Origin: Spirochaeta africana DSM 8902
GTDB taxonomy: Bacteria; Spirochaetota; Spirochaetia; DSM-27196; DSM-8902
Assembly: GCF_000242595.2 (NCBI RefSeq)
Contig: NC_017098.1
Coordinates: forward strand, 496,001 to 560,000
DNA length: 64,000 nt
Direction: 5' to 3'
Shown here: one piece after another, positions 53,766 to 60,658 of the stretch
Layout: every line of letters begins with the position of its first letter
Numbering within the stretch: position 1 is the stretch's first letter
Program-made: the position numbers and the translations under genes
The notes under the pieces: generated by a model
What the model saw: only the letters and a program-made list of their open reading frames with translations
Told to the model about the DNA's origin: nothing
Database searches by the model: none

Positions 53766-53915
53766 GAGTGGTAGCAAAACGACACCCGATATGCGGGTAA
53801 CTGCGTACTGCCGGTAAAGTTACCGATCGGGTTATCCTGCAAAAGACAGTACGCAGTTTAATTCTATTCTGGAAAACCATTTAGCTGGAATTCAGGTGTC
53901 GTTTTGCTACCACTC
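53766..53915. repeat. 150-bp inverted-repeat element, copy 2
   Basis: Perfect 21-bp terminal inverted repeats (53766-53786 and 53895-53915) begin GAGTGGTAGCAAAACGACAC. Internally, GGTAACT (53796-53802) pairs with AGTTACC (53818-53824), and GCGTACTG (53803-53810) with CAGTACGC (53847-53854). The left flank ends in AA and the right flank begins with AA. It aligns with the 28195 element in reverse orientation. It lies in the 214-bp gap between convergent rpiA and era. Confidence 0.88.
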
Positions 53916-53946
53916 AACATGTTGCCGCCACGACCGCATCCGGCCG

Positions 53947-55062
53947 CTATTGCTCCCAGCCCCGGGTGATCTTGCGGATGGTACCCGCCCGCTGCCGCCA
54001 TTTCGGTTGTACCTTTACCCGCAGATCAAGCTTGATCCGGTAGCTGAACAGCTCCTTGAGCTGGCGCAGGGCGCCGGTGCGAATCGCCTTGATCTTCTCG
54101 CCCCCCTTGCCGACCACGATCCCTTTCTGGCTTTCGCGCTCCACAATCAGAAAGGCACGGACACTCAGGGTTTCGCTGGCTGCGTCATACTCGGCGTCGG
54201 CGATGTCTACATAGATAGCATGCGGCACCTCCTGCGAGGTGCGCTTGATCGCCTGCTCGCGGATAACCTCGGCGATCCGGAACTGCGGATCCTGATCGGT
54301 GTAGTACTCGGCCGGGTACATGGGCTCGCCCTCGGGGGCAACACTGAACAGGGCCTCCAGCAGGGCAGGGACCCCGGCGCCGGTTTCGGCCGATATGCTT
54401 ACGGCGGCTGCCGGGGGATGGTCGCCCGGGGTTGTCCAGCCCAGCTCGGCCGGGTCGGGGGTGGGGGCTGCGGCGGCCGCCGCGGCTGCTGCGCGGGCAG
54501 CAGCCATTTTGGCGGCGTGGACCTCCGGGCTGTCGCGTCGGGGGCGCCCCCCGCCAGACTGCCGGCCGCGACCGGCATGTTTGCCGCCGTCGCTCGCCGC
54601 TGCCGGATCCGCCTGCGGCCGGGTGCTGTCGCCGGCCTCAGTGAGGGCATCGACCTTGTTCAGGGCTGCCACCCACGGAAGGCCCGAGTTCTGCACCAGC
54701 GCCAGGATCGCCGCCTCCTCGTCGCCAGCCGGGCGGGTGACGTCGCGGATGTACAGCAGGGCATCACACTCCGGCAGTGACTCGGTCACCACCTCCTGGT
54801 AGCCCTGATTCAGCTTTTTTTCGGACAGATGATAGCCCGGAGTATCCAGGAACAGCAGCTGTCCCCTTGGCTCGGTATAGATCCCGCGTATCCGGGTTCG
54901 GGTTGTCTGCGGGTAGGGGCTTACAATAGATACCTTGTAGCCGCAGATGCGGTTTACCAGGCTGGATTTGCCGGCCGATGGGCGGCCGATTATGCCGATT
55001 ACGCCTGATTTGACGGCGCGCGGGGAATTCTCCCCTGCAGGGGTTTGCTGTTCAGTTGCCAT
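53947..55062 (-). CDS. era: GTPase Era with a long insertion
   Basis: A 371-residue GTPase needed for 16S rRNA maturation; homologues are about 300 residues. G1 is GRPSAGKSSLVN, G3 is DTPGYH, G4 is NKVD, and G5 lies near SISAETGAG. The C-terminal KH domain has IVVGKGGEKIKAIRTGAL. About 70 residues of Arg/Gly- and Ala-rich low-complexity sequence (nt about 54395-54650) sit between G4 and G5. TAATAT on its strand lies 7 nt before the ATG at 55062. Only 20 bp separate its start from that of clpP. Confidence 0.93.
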   Translation of the reverse strand: MATEQQTPAGENSPRAVKSGVIGIIGRPSAGKSSLVNRICGYKVSIVSPYPQTTRTRIRGIYTEPRGQLLFLDTPGYHLSEKKLNQGYQEVVTESLPECDALLYIRDVTRPAGDEEAAILALVQNSGLPWVAALNKVDALTEAGDSTRPQADPAAASDGGKHAGRGRQSGGGRPRRDSPEVHAAKMAAARAAAAAAAAAPTPDPAELGWTTPGDHPPAAAVSISAETGAGVPALLEALFSVAPEGEPMYPAEYYTDQDPQFRIAEVIREQAIKRTSQEVPHAIYVDIADAEYDAASETLSVRAFLIVERESQKGIVVGKGGEKIKAIRTGALRQLKELFSYRIKLDLRVKVQPKWRQRAGTIRKITRGWEQ

Positions 55063-55082
55063 GCATAGTATATTATCAGCAT
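55063..55082. promoter_or_regulatory. 20-bp shared gap with overlapping divergent -10 boxes for era and clpP
   Basis: For clpP, TATATT (55069-55074) lies 8 nt before the ATG, with TTGCTG (55045-55050) 18 bp upstream inside era. For era, TAATAT (minus strand, 55075-55070) lies 7 nt before its ATG. The two -10 boxes overlap, so the two genes cannot both be bound by polymerase at once. Confidence 0.55.
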
Positions 55083-55673
55083 ATGCGATTAGAAGACACT
55101 CCCGAAACCACCAAAGAGCAGCCGAATGAGCTGCTGGTAGCAAAAATGATGGAAACCCGCTCGATTCTGCTGTCGGGCGAGGTGAATAAAGAGCTGGCTG
55201 AGCGTGTGGTACGCCAGCTGCTGCTGATGGAAAGCGCCTCCGACGATCCGATCAAGGTGTTTATAGATTCGCCCGGCGGGGATGTAGATGCCGGCTATGC
55301 GATCTTCGACATGCTGCGCTTTGTCAAACCCGAGGTCTACACCATCGGTATGGGGCTGGTTGCCAGTGCCGGCGCCCTGATCCTGCTGGCGGCTCCGCTG
55401 GAGCGCCGCATCGGGCTGCCCAACTCGCACTATCTTATTCATCAGCCGTTGAGCGGCATACGCGGCAACGCCACCGAGATCGAGATCCATGCCCGCGAGA
55501 TCGAGCGCACCAAGGTAAAGCTGAATCAACTGATTGCCGACGAGACCGGTCAGCCGCTGGACAAGGTACAGAAAGACACCGACCGCGACTACTGGATGAG
55601 TGCCGCCGAGGCCCAGGACTACGGGCTGCTCAGCCGCATTGTCTCGACACGCGCTGAACTCAACCTGGATTGA
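55083..55673 (+). CDS. clpP: ATP-dependent Clp protease proteolytic subunit
   Basis: A 196-residue serine protease subunit. The catalytic serine is in GLVASAGALILL, the histidine in HYLIHQPLSG, and the aspartate in DTDRDYWM. The N-terminal region is slightly shifted from the consensus: it has RSILLSGEVNKELAERV where most ClpPs have RIIFLGxxVxDxxA. This places it among the ClpP paralogues found in spirochaetes. No clpX follows it. It precedes purC by 7 nt. Confidence 0.92.
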   Translation: MRLEDTPETTKEQPNELLVAKMMETRSILLSGEVNKELAERVVRQLLLMESASDDPIKVFIDSPGGDVDAGYAIFDMLRFVKPEVYTIGMGLVASAGALILLAAPLERRIGLPNSHYLIHQPLSGIRGNATEIEIHAREIERTKVKLNQLIADETGQPLDKVQKDTDRDYWMSAAEAQDYGLLSRIVSTRAELNLD

Positions 55674-55680
55674 TTACGGA

Positions 55681-56643
55681 ATGATGCCCGGGCAATCACC
55701 AGACCACGATCACAGCCTTCTTGGCAGTATCGATGTGCCGGCCGGCTGGCACCGGACCAGCGGCAAGGTGCGCGAGGCGCTGTGGGGACCCGATGCCGGG
55801 GTCCTGCTCACGACCGACCGCATCTCGGCCTACGACGTGGTGCTCGGAGAGATCCCCGGCAAGGGCGCAATCCTGAACCAGCTCTCGCTGTTCTGGCTCA
55901 AGCAGACCGCCGACATCATTCCGAATCATCTGGTGCATGAACTCGGGCCGCGCAGCGTTGTCGTCACGCCCTGTCGGGTGCTGCCGGTCGAGGTCATTGT
56001 GCGCGGCTATCTGACCGGCTCGGCCTGGCGGGCCTATCGCGACGGGCAGAGCCTGTCGGGCATTACCCTTCCTGCCGGGCTGCAGGAGCACCACCGTTTT
56101 GCCGAGCCGATCATTACCCCGTCTACCAAGGCCGATGCCGGCAGCCACGACACCCCGATCTCCCGTGAAGAGATTCTCGGCCTCGGGGTGGTCGATCCCG
56201 CTGTCTGGCAGCAGGTCGAGACTGCAGCGCTGGCACTGTACCGACGCGGCAGCGAGATTGTTGCCGCCAACGGCCTGGTGCTGGTCGACACCAAGTACGA
56301 GTTCGGGATTGCCCCCGATGGCCGGCTGCACCTGATCGACGAAATCCATACCCCCGACTCCTCGCGCTTCTGGTTCCGCGACGACCTGGACAGCGAGCTG
56401 CAGGTTACCCCCGGCAGCCAGCCGCGATCGCTGGACAAGGAATTCCTGCGCAGTTTTCTGCGCGATGCCGGGTTTACCGGTGAGGGAACCCCGCCGTCGC
56501 TTCCGGATGATATCCGCCGGGAGGTGGCACGTCGATACCGGGAAACCTATCGCCTGATTACCGGAGATGAGTTCGACCGTGAGGTGGCCACCGTTACCGA
56601 AGAACTCCCTGCCATAATAGAATTCCTGCAACGCCACCGCTGA
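55681..56643 (+). CDS. purC: phosphoribosylaminoimidazole-succinocarboxamide synthase
   Basis: A 320-residue SAICAR synthetase of purine synthesis, of the long form. Motifs include SGKVREALW, TDRISAYDVVLGEIPGKGAILNQLS, EVIVRGYLTGSAWRAY and LVDTKYEFGIAPDGRLHLIDEIHTPDS. All ATP- and substrate-binding residues expected of the family are there. A weak CGGA precedes tandem ATG codons at 55681 and 55684. It follows clpP closely, so the two are probably co-transcribed. No other pur gene is in view. Confidence 0.95.
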   Translation: MMPGQSPDHDHSLLGSIDVPAGWHRTSGKVREALWGPDAGVLLTTDRISAYDVVLGEIPGKGAILNQLSLFWLKQTADIIPNHLVHELGPRSVVVTPCRVLPVEVIVRGYLTGSAWRAYRDGQSLSGITLPAGLQEHHRFAEPIITPSTKADAGSHDTPISREEILGLGVVDPAVWQQVETAALALYRRGSEIVAANGLVLVDTKYEFGIAPDGRLHLIDEIHTPDSSRFWFRDDLDSELQVTPGSQPRSLDKEFLRSFLRDAGFTGEGTPPSLPDDIRREVARRYRETYRLITGDEFDREVATVTEELPAIIEFLQRHR

Positions 56644-56692
56644 TGTAATGCGCCAACGCCGCTGCCTGTGTATATAGGGGTAGGGGGAGCGT

Positions 56693-57820
56693 ATGAAAAA
56701 CCATCACTGGATAGCCGCGCTGCTGCTCGGTGCGGCGTTCGCGGTATGCTGGGGCTGTACCGCCGCCGGCTGCGCCATCCTTGGGTTCGATACCGGGCGC
56801 ATAACCATCATGACCTATAACCTGCACAACCTGTTCGATGATGTCGTCGACGGCAGTGAGTACAGCGAGTTCTGCCCCGAGCGCGGCGGCTGGGACACCG
56901 CCTCGTACCACCGGCGCCTGGAAGACTTTGGCCGGGTGATCCGCGGGGTGCGCGGTACCTACGGACACGGGCCGGATATCGTGGTGCTGACCGAGGTGGA
57001 GAATCAGCGAGTGGTAGAGGACTTGCGCAGCCGGGTGCTGGGCGAGCGGCGCTATCCCGCAGCTCTGGCCACCGCCGTCCCGGGCAACGCCATCCAGATC
57101 GGGCTGCTGAGCCGGTTCCCGGTACTGGATGTCCGGCTGCATGCCGTGTATCCCACCGACGGCCGTCGCATTCGCCCGATCCTGGAGGCCGTGCTGCAGC
57201 TGCCGGATACCGGCGACGAGCTGCATCTGTTCGCCTGCCACTGGCCAAGCAAGATTGGCGGCGAGGCCGAGACCGAGGCCTACCGCCTGTACAGCGCCGG
57301 CATCATCGCCAACCGTACCGCCGAACTGGCTGTTACCAACCCGAATGCGCTGGTGATGGTGGTCGGCGATCTGAACCAGACCCTGCCGCCCGACATGGAT
57401 CGCTGCCCGCCGCTGCAGCGCATGCGCGATGATGGCGAAACGGTGCCAGCCCGGTCGATGATTGCAGCCTGTTTCAAGCACAGCGGACTGGTGGACTACA
57501 CCCCCGAACGACGCCCGCTGTACGTAACCGGTAATCCCCGCCTGGCGGCAACCAATCCGCTGGTATTCTTTACCCCCTGGCAGATGACCGATTTTCCCGG
57601 CAGCTTTGTATTCCGCGATGAATGGGAGCGCATCGATCACTTTCTGCTGGGAAACGGACTGGCTGGCGAGCGGTACCAGCCGGTTGCTTTCTGGGTTGAA
57701 TCCCGGGACTGGATGCTGACACCATCCGGCTACCCCCGCGGCTATCGACCATCACAGCGTACCGGCCTCTCGGATCATCTGCCCATCGTGCTGGAGCTCC
57801 GCGCAGTCGCCAGCCGCTGA
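56693..57820 (+). CDS. secreted endonuclease/exonuclease/phosphatase-family lipoprotein
   Basis: A 375-residue protein with a signal peptide and lipobox-like AVCWGC near residue 24. The EEP fold motifs are present in order: MTYNLHNLFDD, LTEVENQRV with the metal-binding glutamate, FACHWPSKIGG with histidine, VVGDLNQTLPP and SDHLPIVLEL. The family includes DNase I, sphingomyelinases and phosphoinositide phosphatases; the substrate cannot be told. A clear AGGGGGAG site precedes the ATG. A secreted nuclease or phosphodiesterase for nutrient scavenging is plausible. Confidence 0.85.
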   Translation: MKNHHWIAALLLGAAFAVCWGCTAAGCAILGFDTGRITIMTYNLHNLFDDVVDGSEYSEFCPERGGWDTASYHRRLEDFGRVIRGVRGTYGHGPDIVVLTEVENQRVVEDLRSRVLGERRYPAALATAVPGNAIQIGLLSRFPVLDVRLHAVYPTDGRRIRPILEAVLQLPDTGDELHLFACHWPSKIGGEAETEAYRLYSAGIIANRTAELAVTNPNALVMVVGDLNQTLPPDMDRCPPLQRMRDDGETVPARSMIAACFKHSGLVDYTPERRPLYVTGNPRLAATNPLVFFTPWQMTDFPGSFVFRDEWERIDHFLLGNGLAGERYQPVAFWVESRDWMLTPSGYPRGYRPSQRTGLSDHLPIVLELRAVASR

Positions 57821-57938
57821 CTGCGGTCGGCAGCCGGGCCTGGAGCAGCCCGGCCGTGACAATGGGGTCAGGCCTGGCGCGGCTCCACCGCGACAAGCCA
57901 GTCGTCACCGACTCCCGGCACCGTGTGGTCGGTGCTGC

Positions 57939-59024
57939 CTACACCCACACACCGGCATCGACAAGCTGCCGGACCGCCGCCTCGGCCCAGCCGCGATTGG
58001 CATGCGGGCTGGCCGGGCTGGGGTGCAGCACCCAGGTTACCCGCGGCACTGCCGCCGCCGGACCGCTGGTGGTCCCGTCTGCCGCTCTGGCTGCGCCAGT
58101 TGTATCGCCGGCCGACCCGCGCGTCGCGGTGCCGCCAATTCCATCGCCCGCGCTGTACGTTTCACCGCCCGCGAAATTACCTGTACTGTTCGCTCTGCCC
58201 GCGCCACCGCCAGCCATTGCCTGCACCACCCGCGCGGCCCGCTCGGCGGCGAACTTGCCGACGCCTACCACCCACTCGGGCTGCAGCGCCATCAGTACCG
58301 ACTGCAGGTGCTGGTCGCACACCGCAAACAGCGCCTCGCGCTCCGGCTTTTTCAGCTGGTTGGGGGTACGGTTGCGGCTGCTTGCCTCCATGAATATCAG
58401 TGGACAGTAGTTTACCACAAAATGATCCCGGAAAAACTCTCCGGCATCCCCGAAACGCTGCTGCATAAGGCCCCATAAACGCCGCCCGCTTACCTCGCTC
58501 TTGGGGCAGGCAAACCCCTGCACCGGACGCTTGGGGTGCTCCTGCGGGGGGTGGCCAATCCGGCCGCGTACCCCCATCCAGTCCCGTACCGCAGCGATCT
58601 CGCCAAACGGCACCCCGGTCTGAGCCATCCCGAAGGGGCCCGGATTCATGCCGAGAAACACCACCCGTTTTTGCCCGGCGCCCCAGCGCGAGACATAATC
58701 GGCATGCCCCTCCCAGGCATACTCCAGCGGGTTGTAGGTCATGGCGACCGGATCGGCGAAATGCAGCTTCCCGGCTACTGTTGCCAGCTTGCGGGCAGCC
58801 GTCAGCAGGGCAACGGCCTCCGGGCTACCCCCGTCTGGCTGGCCGCCTTCCTCCAGCACTTCGCTGCTTGCCGGCGATCTACCGCTATCGCCTTCCTCCA
58901 GCACTTCGCTGCCCGCCGGCGATCTACCGCTGCCGCCGCCCGCCAAACCACTGTCGCCTTCCTCCAGCATTTCGCTGCCCGCACTCTCCATATCACCAGC
59001 CCCAGTCTGGTCGATCTCGCTCAT
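57939..59024 (-). CDS. SMUG1-like uracil-DNA glycosylase with low-complexity inserts
   Basis: A 361-residue protein whose core matches single-strand-selective uracil-DNA glycosylase (SMUG1), which removes uracil from DNA. The catalytic motif is FLGMNPGPFGMAQTGVPFG and the second is VLHPSPASPHANRG. Conserved FVVNYCPLIFMEASSRN and NRTPNQLKK lie between. Homologues are about 240-270 residues. Extra length comes from a Glu/Gly/Ser-rich N-terminal tail built of repeats and from a Gly/Thr/Ala-rich insert (nt about 58040-58235) just before the HPSP motif. It overlaps the rmuC gene by 4 nt. Confidence 0.85.
   Translation of the reverse strand: MSEIDQTGAGDMESAGSEMLEEGDSGLAGGGSGRSPAGSEVLEEGDSGRSPASSEVLEEGGQPDGGSPEAVALLTAARKLATVAGKLHFADPVAMTYNPLEYAWEGHADYVSRWGAGQKRVVFLGMNPGPFGMAQTGVPFGEIAAVRDWMGVRGRIGHPPQEHPKRPVQGFACPKSEVSGRRLWGLMQQRFGDAGEFFRDHFVVNYCPLIFMEASSRNRTPNQLKKPEREALFAVCDQHLQSVLMALQPEWVVGVGKFAAERAARVVQAMAGGGAGRANSTGNFAGGETYSAGDGIGGTATRGSAGDTTGAARAADGTTSGPAAAVPRVTWVLHPSPASPHANRGWAEAAVRQLVDAGVWV
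58847..59000 (-). repeat. 45-bp tandem repeats in the SMUG1-like gene
   Basis: Units starting CTTCCTCCAGCACTTCGCTG at 58847 and 58892 are 45 bp apart and nearly identical; a third, more diverged one starts at 58958. They encode SEVLEEGDSGRSPA-type repeats in the N-terminal tail. Confidence 0.85.
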
Positions 59025-59899
59025 AACCCCTCCATTCGTCCCTGTACTGCATCAAGCTGCTGCAGGGCAGCATCGTAGCCGCGCTGCAGATTACGCAGGT
59101 GTCCGCGGCCGGTTGCCAGCAGCTCTGCCAGCTGTCCCAGTTCCAGCCGAATGCGCTCGAACTGGCTGGCATAGCGGGAGAAGTTCCGGGAAAACTCCAT
59201 ACCCCGCAGGCCATAGCTCACCGTCTGCAGATACAGAAACAGATTGCTCGGGGCCGCCGGGACGACACCCAGCTGCAGGCATCCGCGCAGCAGCCCCTCG
59301 TCGGCAAACAGCCGGGAGAACACTGCCTCGCTCGGAATATACATCATCGCAAAGTTCATCGTGCCCTCGTCTGGCAGGATGTACCTGGTCGCAATAGCCT
59401 CGGCGTGCTGCAGTACCGCCTTGCGCGACCTGCCGGTAATCCTGCCCTCGCGCCAGCCCTTGATCGACTCCAGCGGGAACTTGGCATCTACCCCGACCGA
59501 GACATCCCCCAGCTGCACCAGGGCATCTACCCGGGTACCATTGCGAAACCCGTACTGTGTCTGGTAGGCAGAGGGCGGCAGACAGTCCTGCAAGAGCCGC
59601 TCCAGCAGCCATTCCCCGGCCTCGCCCCGATAGCGCGGCACCTCGAACACCGAGGCCAGCCCGTCTACCCGCTGCTGAATCTGCTGCAGAAGCTGCTCCG
59701 GACCGCCGCCCCGCAAACCCTGCCGCCGCCCCGCGGCACGCCCGATTACCAACCCGATCAGCAGCCCCAGTAGCCCGGCCGCCACCACCGCCGTCGCCAA
59801 GGCCACTGCTCCGCCGGCCGCAGCGACTGCATCGGCCCCGCCGGCCACACCGCCCGTCACCACAGCCCCCGCACCTGCGCTCCATGCATAATTACCCAT
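59021..59899 (-). CDS. rmuC: DNA recombination protein RmuC
   Basis: A 292-residue RmuC-family protein, thought to limit rearrangements at inverted repeats. An N-terminal membrane helix (Ala/Gly-rich, about residues 10-48) is followed by the nuclease-like domain with RYRGEAGEWLLERLLQDCLP, VGVDAKFPLESIKGWREG, and a later helical coiled coil. The usual long coiled coil before the core is short, so the protein is smaller than most RmuCs (about 400). The first 22 codons and 38 bp upstream are duplicated at 60513-60617, on the far side of a RelBE module, which cuts the gene off from its original upstream region. Confidence 0.88.
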   Translation of the reverse strand: MGNYAWSAGAGAVVTGGVAGGADAVAAAGGAVALATAVVAAGLLGLLIGLVIGRAAGRRQGLRGGGPEQLLQQIQQRVDGLASVFEVPRYRGEAGEWLLERLLQDCLPPSAYQTQYGFRNGTRVDALVQLGDVSVGVDAKFPLESIKGWREGRITGRSRKAVLQHAEAIATRYILPDEGTMNFAMMYIPSEAVFSRLFADEGLLRGCLQLGVVPAAPSNLFLYLQTVSYGLRGMEFSRNFSRYASQFERIRLELGQLAELLATGRGHLRNLQRGYDAALQQLDAVQGRMEGL

Positions 59900-59937
59900 C
59901 CCCCAAGCCTACCCGCTTCGCCCGGTTGGGGCAACGG
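59833..59937. repeat. 105-bp direct repeat flanking the RelBE module, left copy
   Basis: The stretch starting CGGCCCCGCCGGCCACACCG and ending GGTTGGGGCAACGG matches 60513-60617 at 104 of 105 positions. This copy covers the rmuC start codon and the first 22 codons. Confidence 0.95.
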
Positions 59938-59955
59938 GAAATATCCGCGCTTTGA

Positions 59956-59991
59956 TTGACGCAGTGAATGCAATTGAATACTATTGAATAC
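59956..59991 (+). promoter_or_regulatory. relBE promoter with tandem operator-like repeats
   Basis: TTGACG (59956-59961), 17 bp, then TACTAT (59979-59984). ATTGAATAC occurs twice, at 59973 and 59983, 10 bp apart and overlapping the -10, which fits repression by the antitoxin. Confidence 0.65.
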
Positions 59992-60007
59992 ACGGAGGGT
60001 AGAAAAA

Positions 60008-60247
60008 ATGTCCAAGACCATTACCGTACGACTTGATGATACCGAGTATGAAATTTTTAAAAGAGCCGCCGATGGCCAGAAGCGAACCATCTCCAACTAT
60101 GTGGCATACGCGACCCTGAACTACACAGTGAATGAAACCCTGGTAGATGACGCCGAAATGACCGAGATAATGGAGCATGCAAACGAACTCCAGGCAGGTT
60201 TGGCAGATATCGCTGCAGGAAGGTACACCATCATTGACCAGGTATAG
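60008..60247 (+). CDS. RelB/DinJ-like RHH antitoxin
   Basis: A 79-residue antitoxin. SKTITVRLDDTEYEIFKRAA is the beta strand and first helix of an RHH domain. The C-terminal part (EIMEHANELQAGLADIAAGR) is the helical toxin-binding tail. GGAGGG precedes the ATG at 60008. The gene and its toxin partner are clearly lower in GC than rmuC and galM on either side, which suggests acquisition from outside. The toxin start lies inside its last codons. Confidence 0.88.
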   Translation: MSKTITVRLDDTEYEIFKRAADGQKRTISNYVAYATLNYTVNETLVDDAEMTEIMEHANELQAGLADIAAGRYTIIDQV

Positions 60248-60506
60248 GATAGCTGAAACTGCAACTTTCAGAAAGAAAATCGGGACGCAAAAATATAAAT
60301 CTCTGTACAAAAAAATACATGAGTATGTGTATCCACTTCTCAGAACCAACCCGTTTTTCGGACCCAATATAAAGAAACTCAAGGGTGAGTATAAGGATGT
60401 ATACAGATATCGTATCGGGAACTACCGGTTTTTTTATACGATAGACGAAGACACAGTGATTGTATTCATTATCGATATTGCAGCCAGAAAGGATGCCTAC
60501 AGGTAG
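60234..60506 (+). CDS. RelE/ParE-superfamily toxin
   Basis: A toxin of about 90 residues. TATFRKKIGTQKYKSLYKKI is the N-terminal hairpin, and KLKGEYKDVYRYRIGNYRFF then YTIDEDTVIVFIIDIAARKDAY is the diagnostic RelE strand-turn-strand with conserved arginine and tyrosine. RelE-type toxins cut mRNA on ribosomes. The TTG at 60234 is the likeliest start, since GCAGGAAGG lies just upstream and it overlaps the antitoxin by 14 nt. It ends 6 bp before the right copy of the 105-bp repeat. Confidence 0.88.
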   Translation: MTRYRIAETATFRKKIGTQKYKSLYKKIHEYVYPLLRTNPFFGPNIKKLKGEYKDVYRYRIGNYRFFYTIDEDTVIVFIIDIAARKDAYR

Positions 60507-60512
60507 CCTCAC

Positions 60513-60617
60513 CGGCCCCGCCGGCCACACCGCCCGTCACCACAGCCCCCGCACCTGCGCTCCATGCATAATTACCCATCCCCCAAGCCTGCCCGCTTCG
60601 CCCGGTTGGGGCAACGG
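60513..60617. repeat. 105-bp direct repeat flanking the RelBE module, right copy (rmuC 5' fragment)
   Basis: Same sequence as 59833-59937 with one mismatch (base 60591 versus 59911). It holds a stranded rmuC start (ATG, minus strand, 60579) and 22 codons that run into toxin sequence. The original rmuC upstream region now belongs only to this copy. Confidence 0.95.
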
Positions 60618-60618
60618 T

Positions 60619-60647
60619 TTGACACACCGCCGGGTTTGGCATATTGT
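60619..60647 (+). promoter_or_regulatory. galM promoter
   Basis: A perfect -35 TTGACA (60619-60624), 17-bp spacer and -10 TATTGT (60642-60647). It begins 1 bp after the 105-bp repeat. The ATG at 60659 is 11 nt after the -10, so the leader would be very short. Confidence 0.8.
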
Positions 60648-60658
60648 TGACCAAGGTC

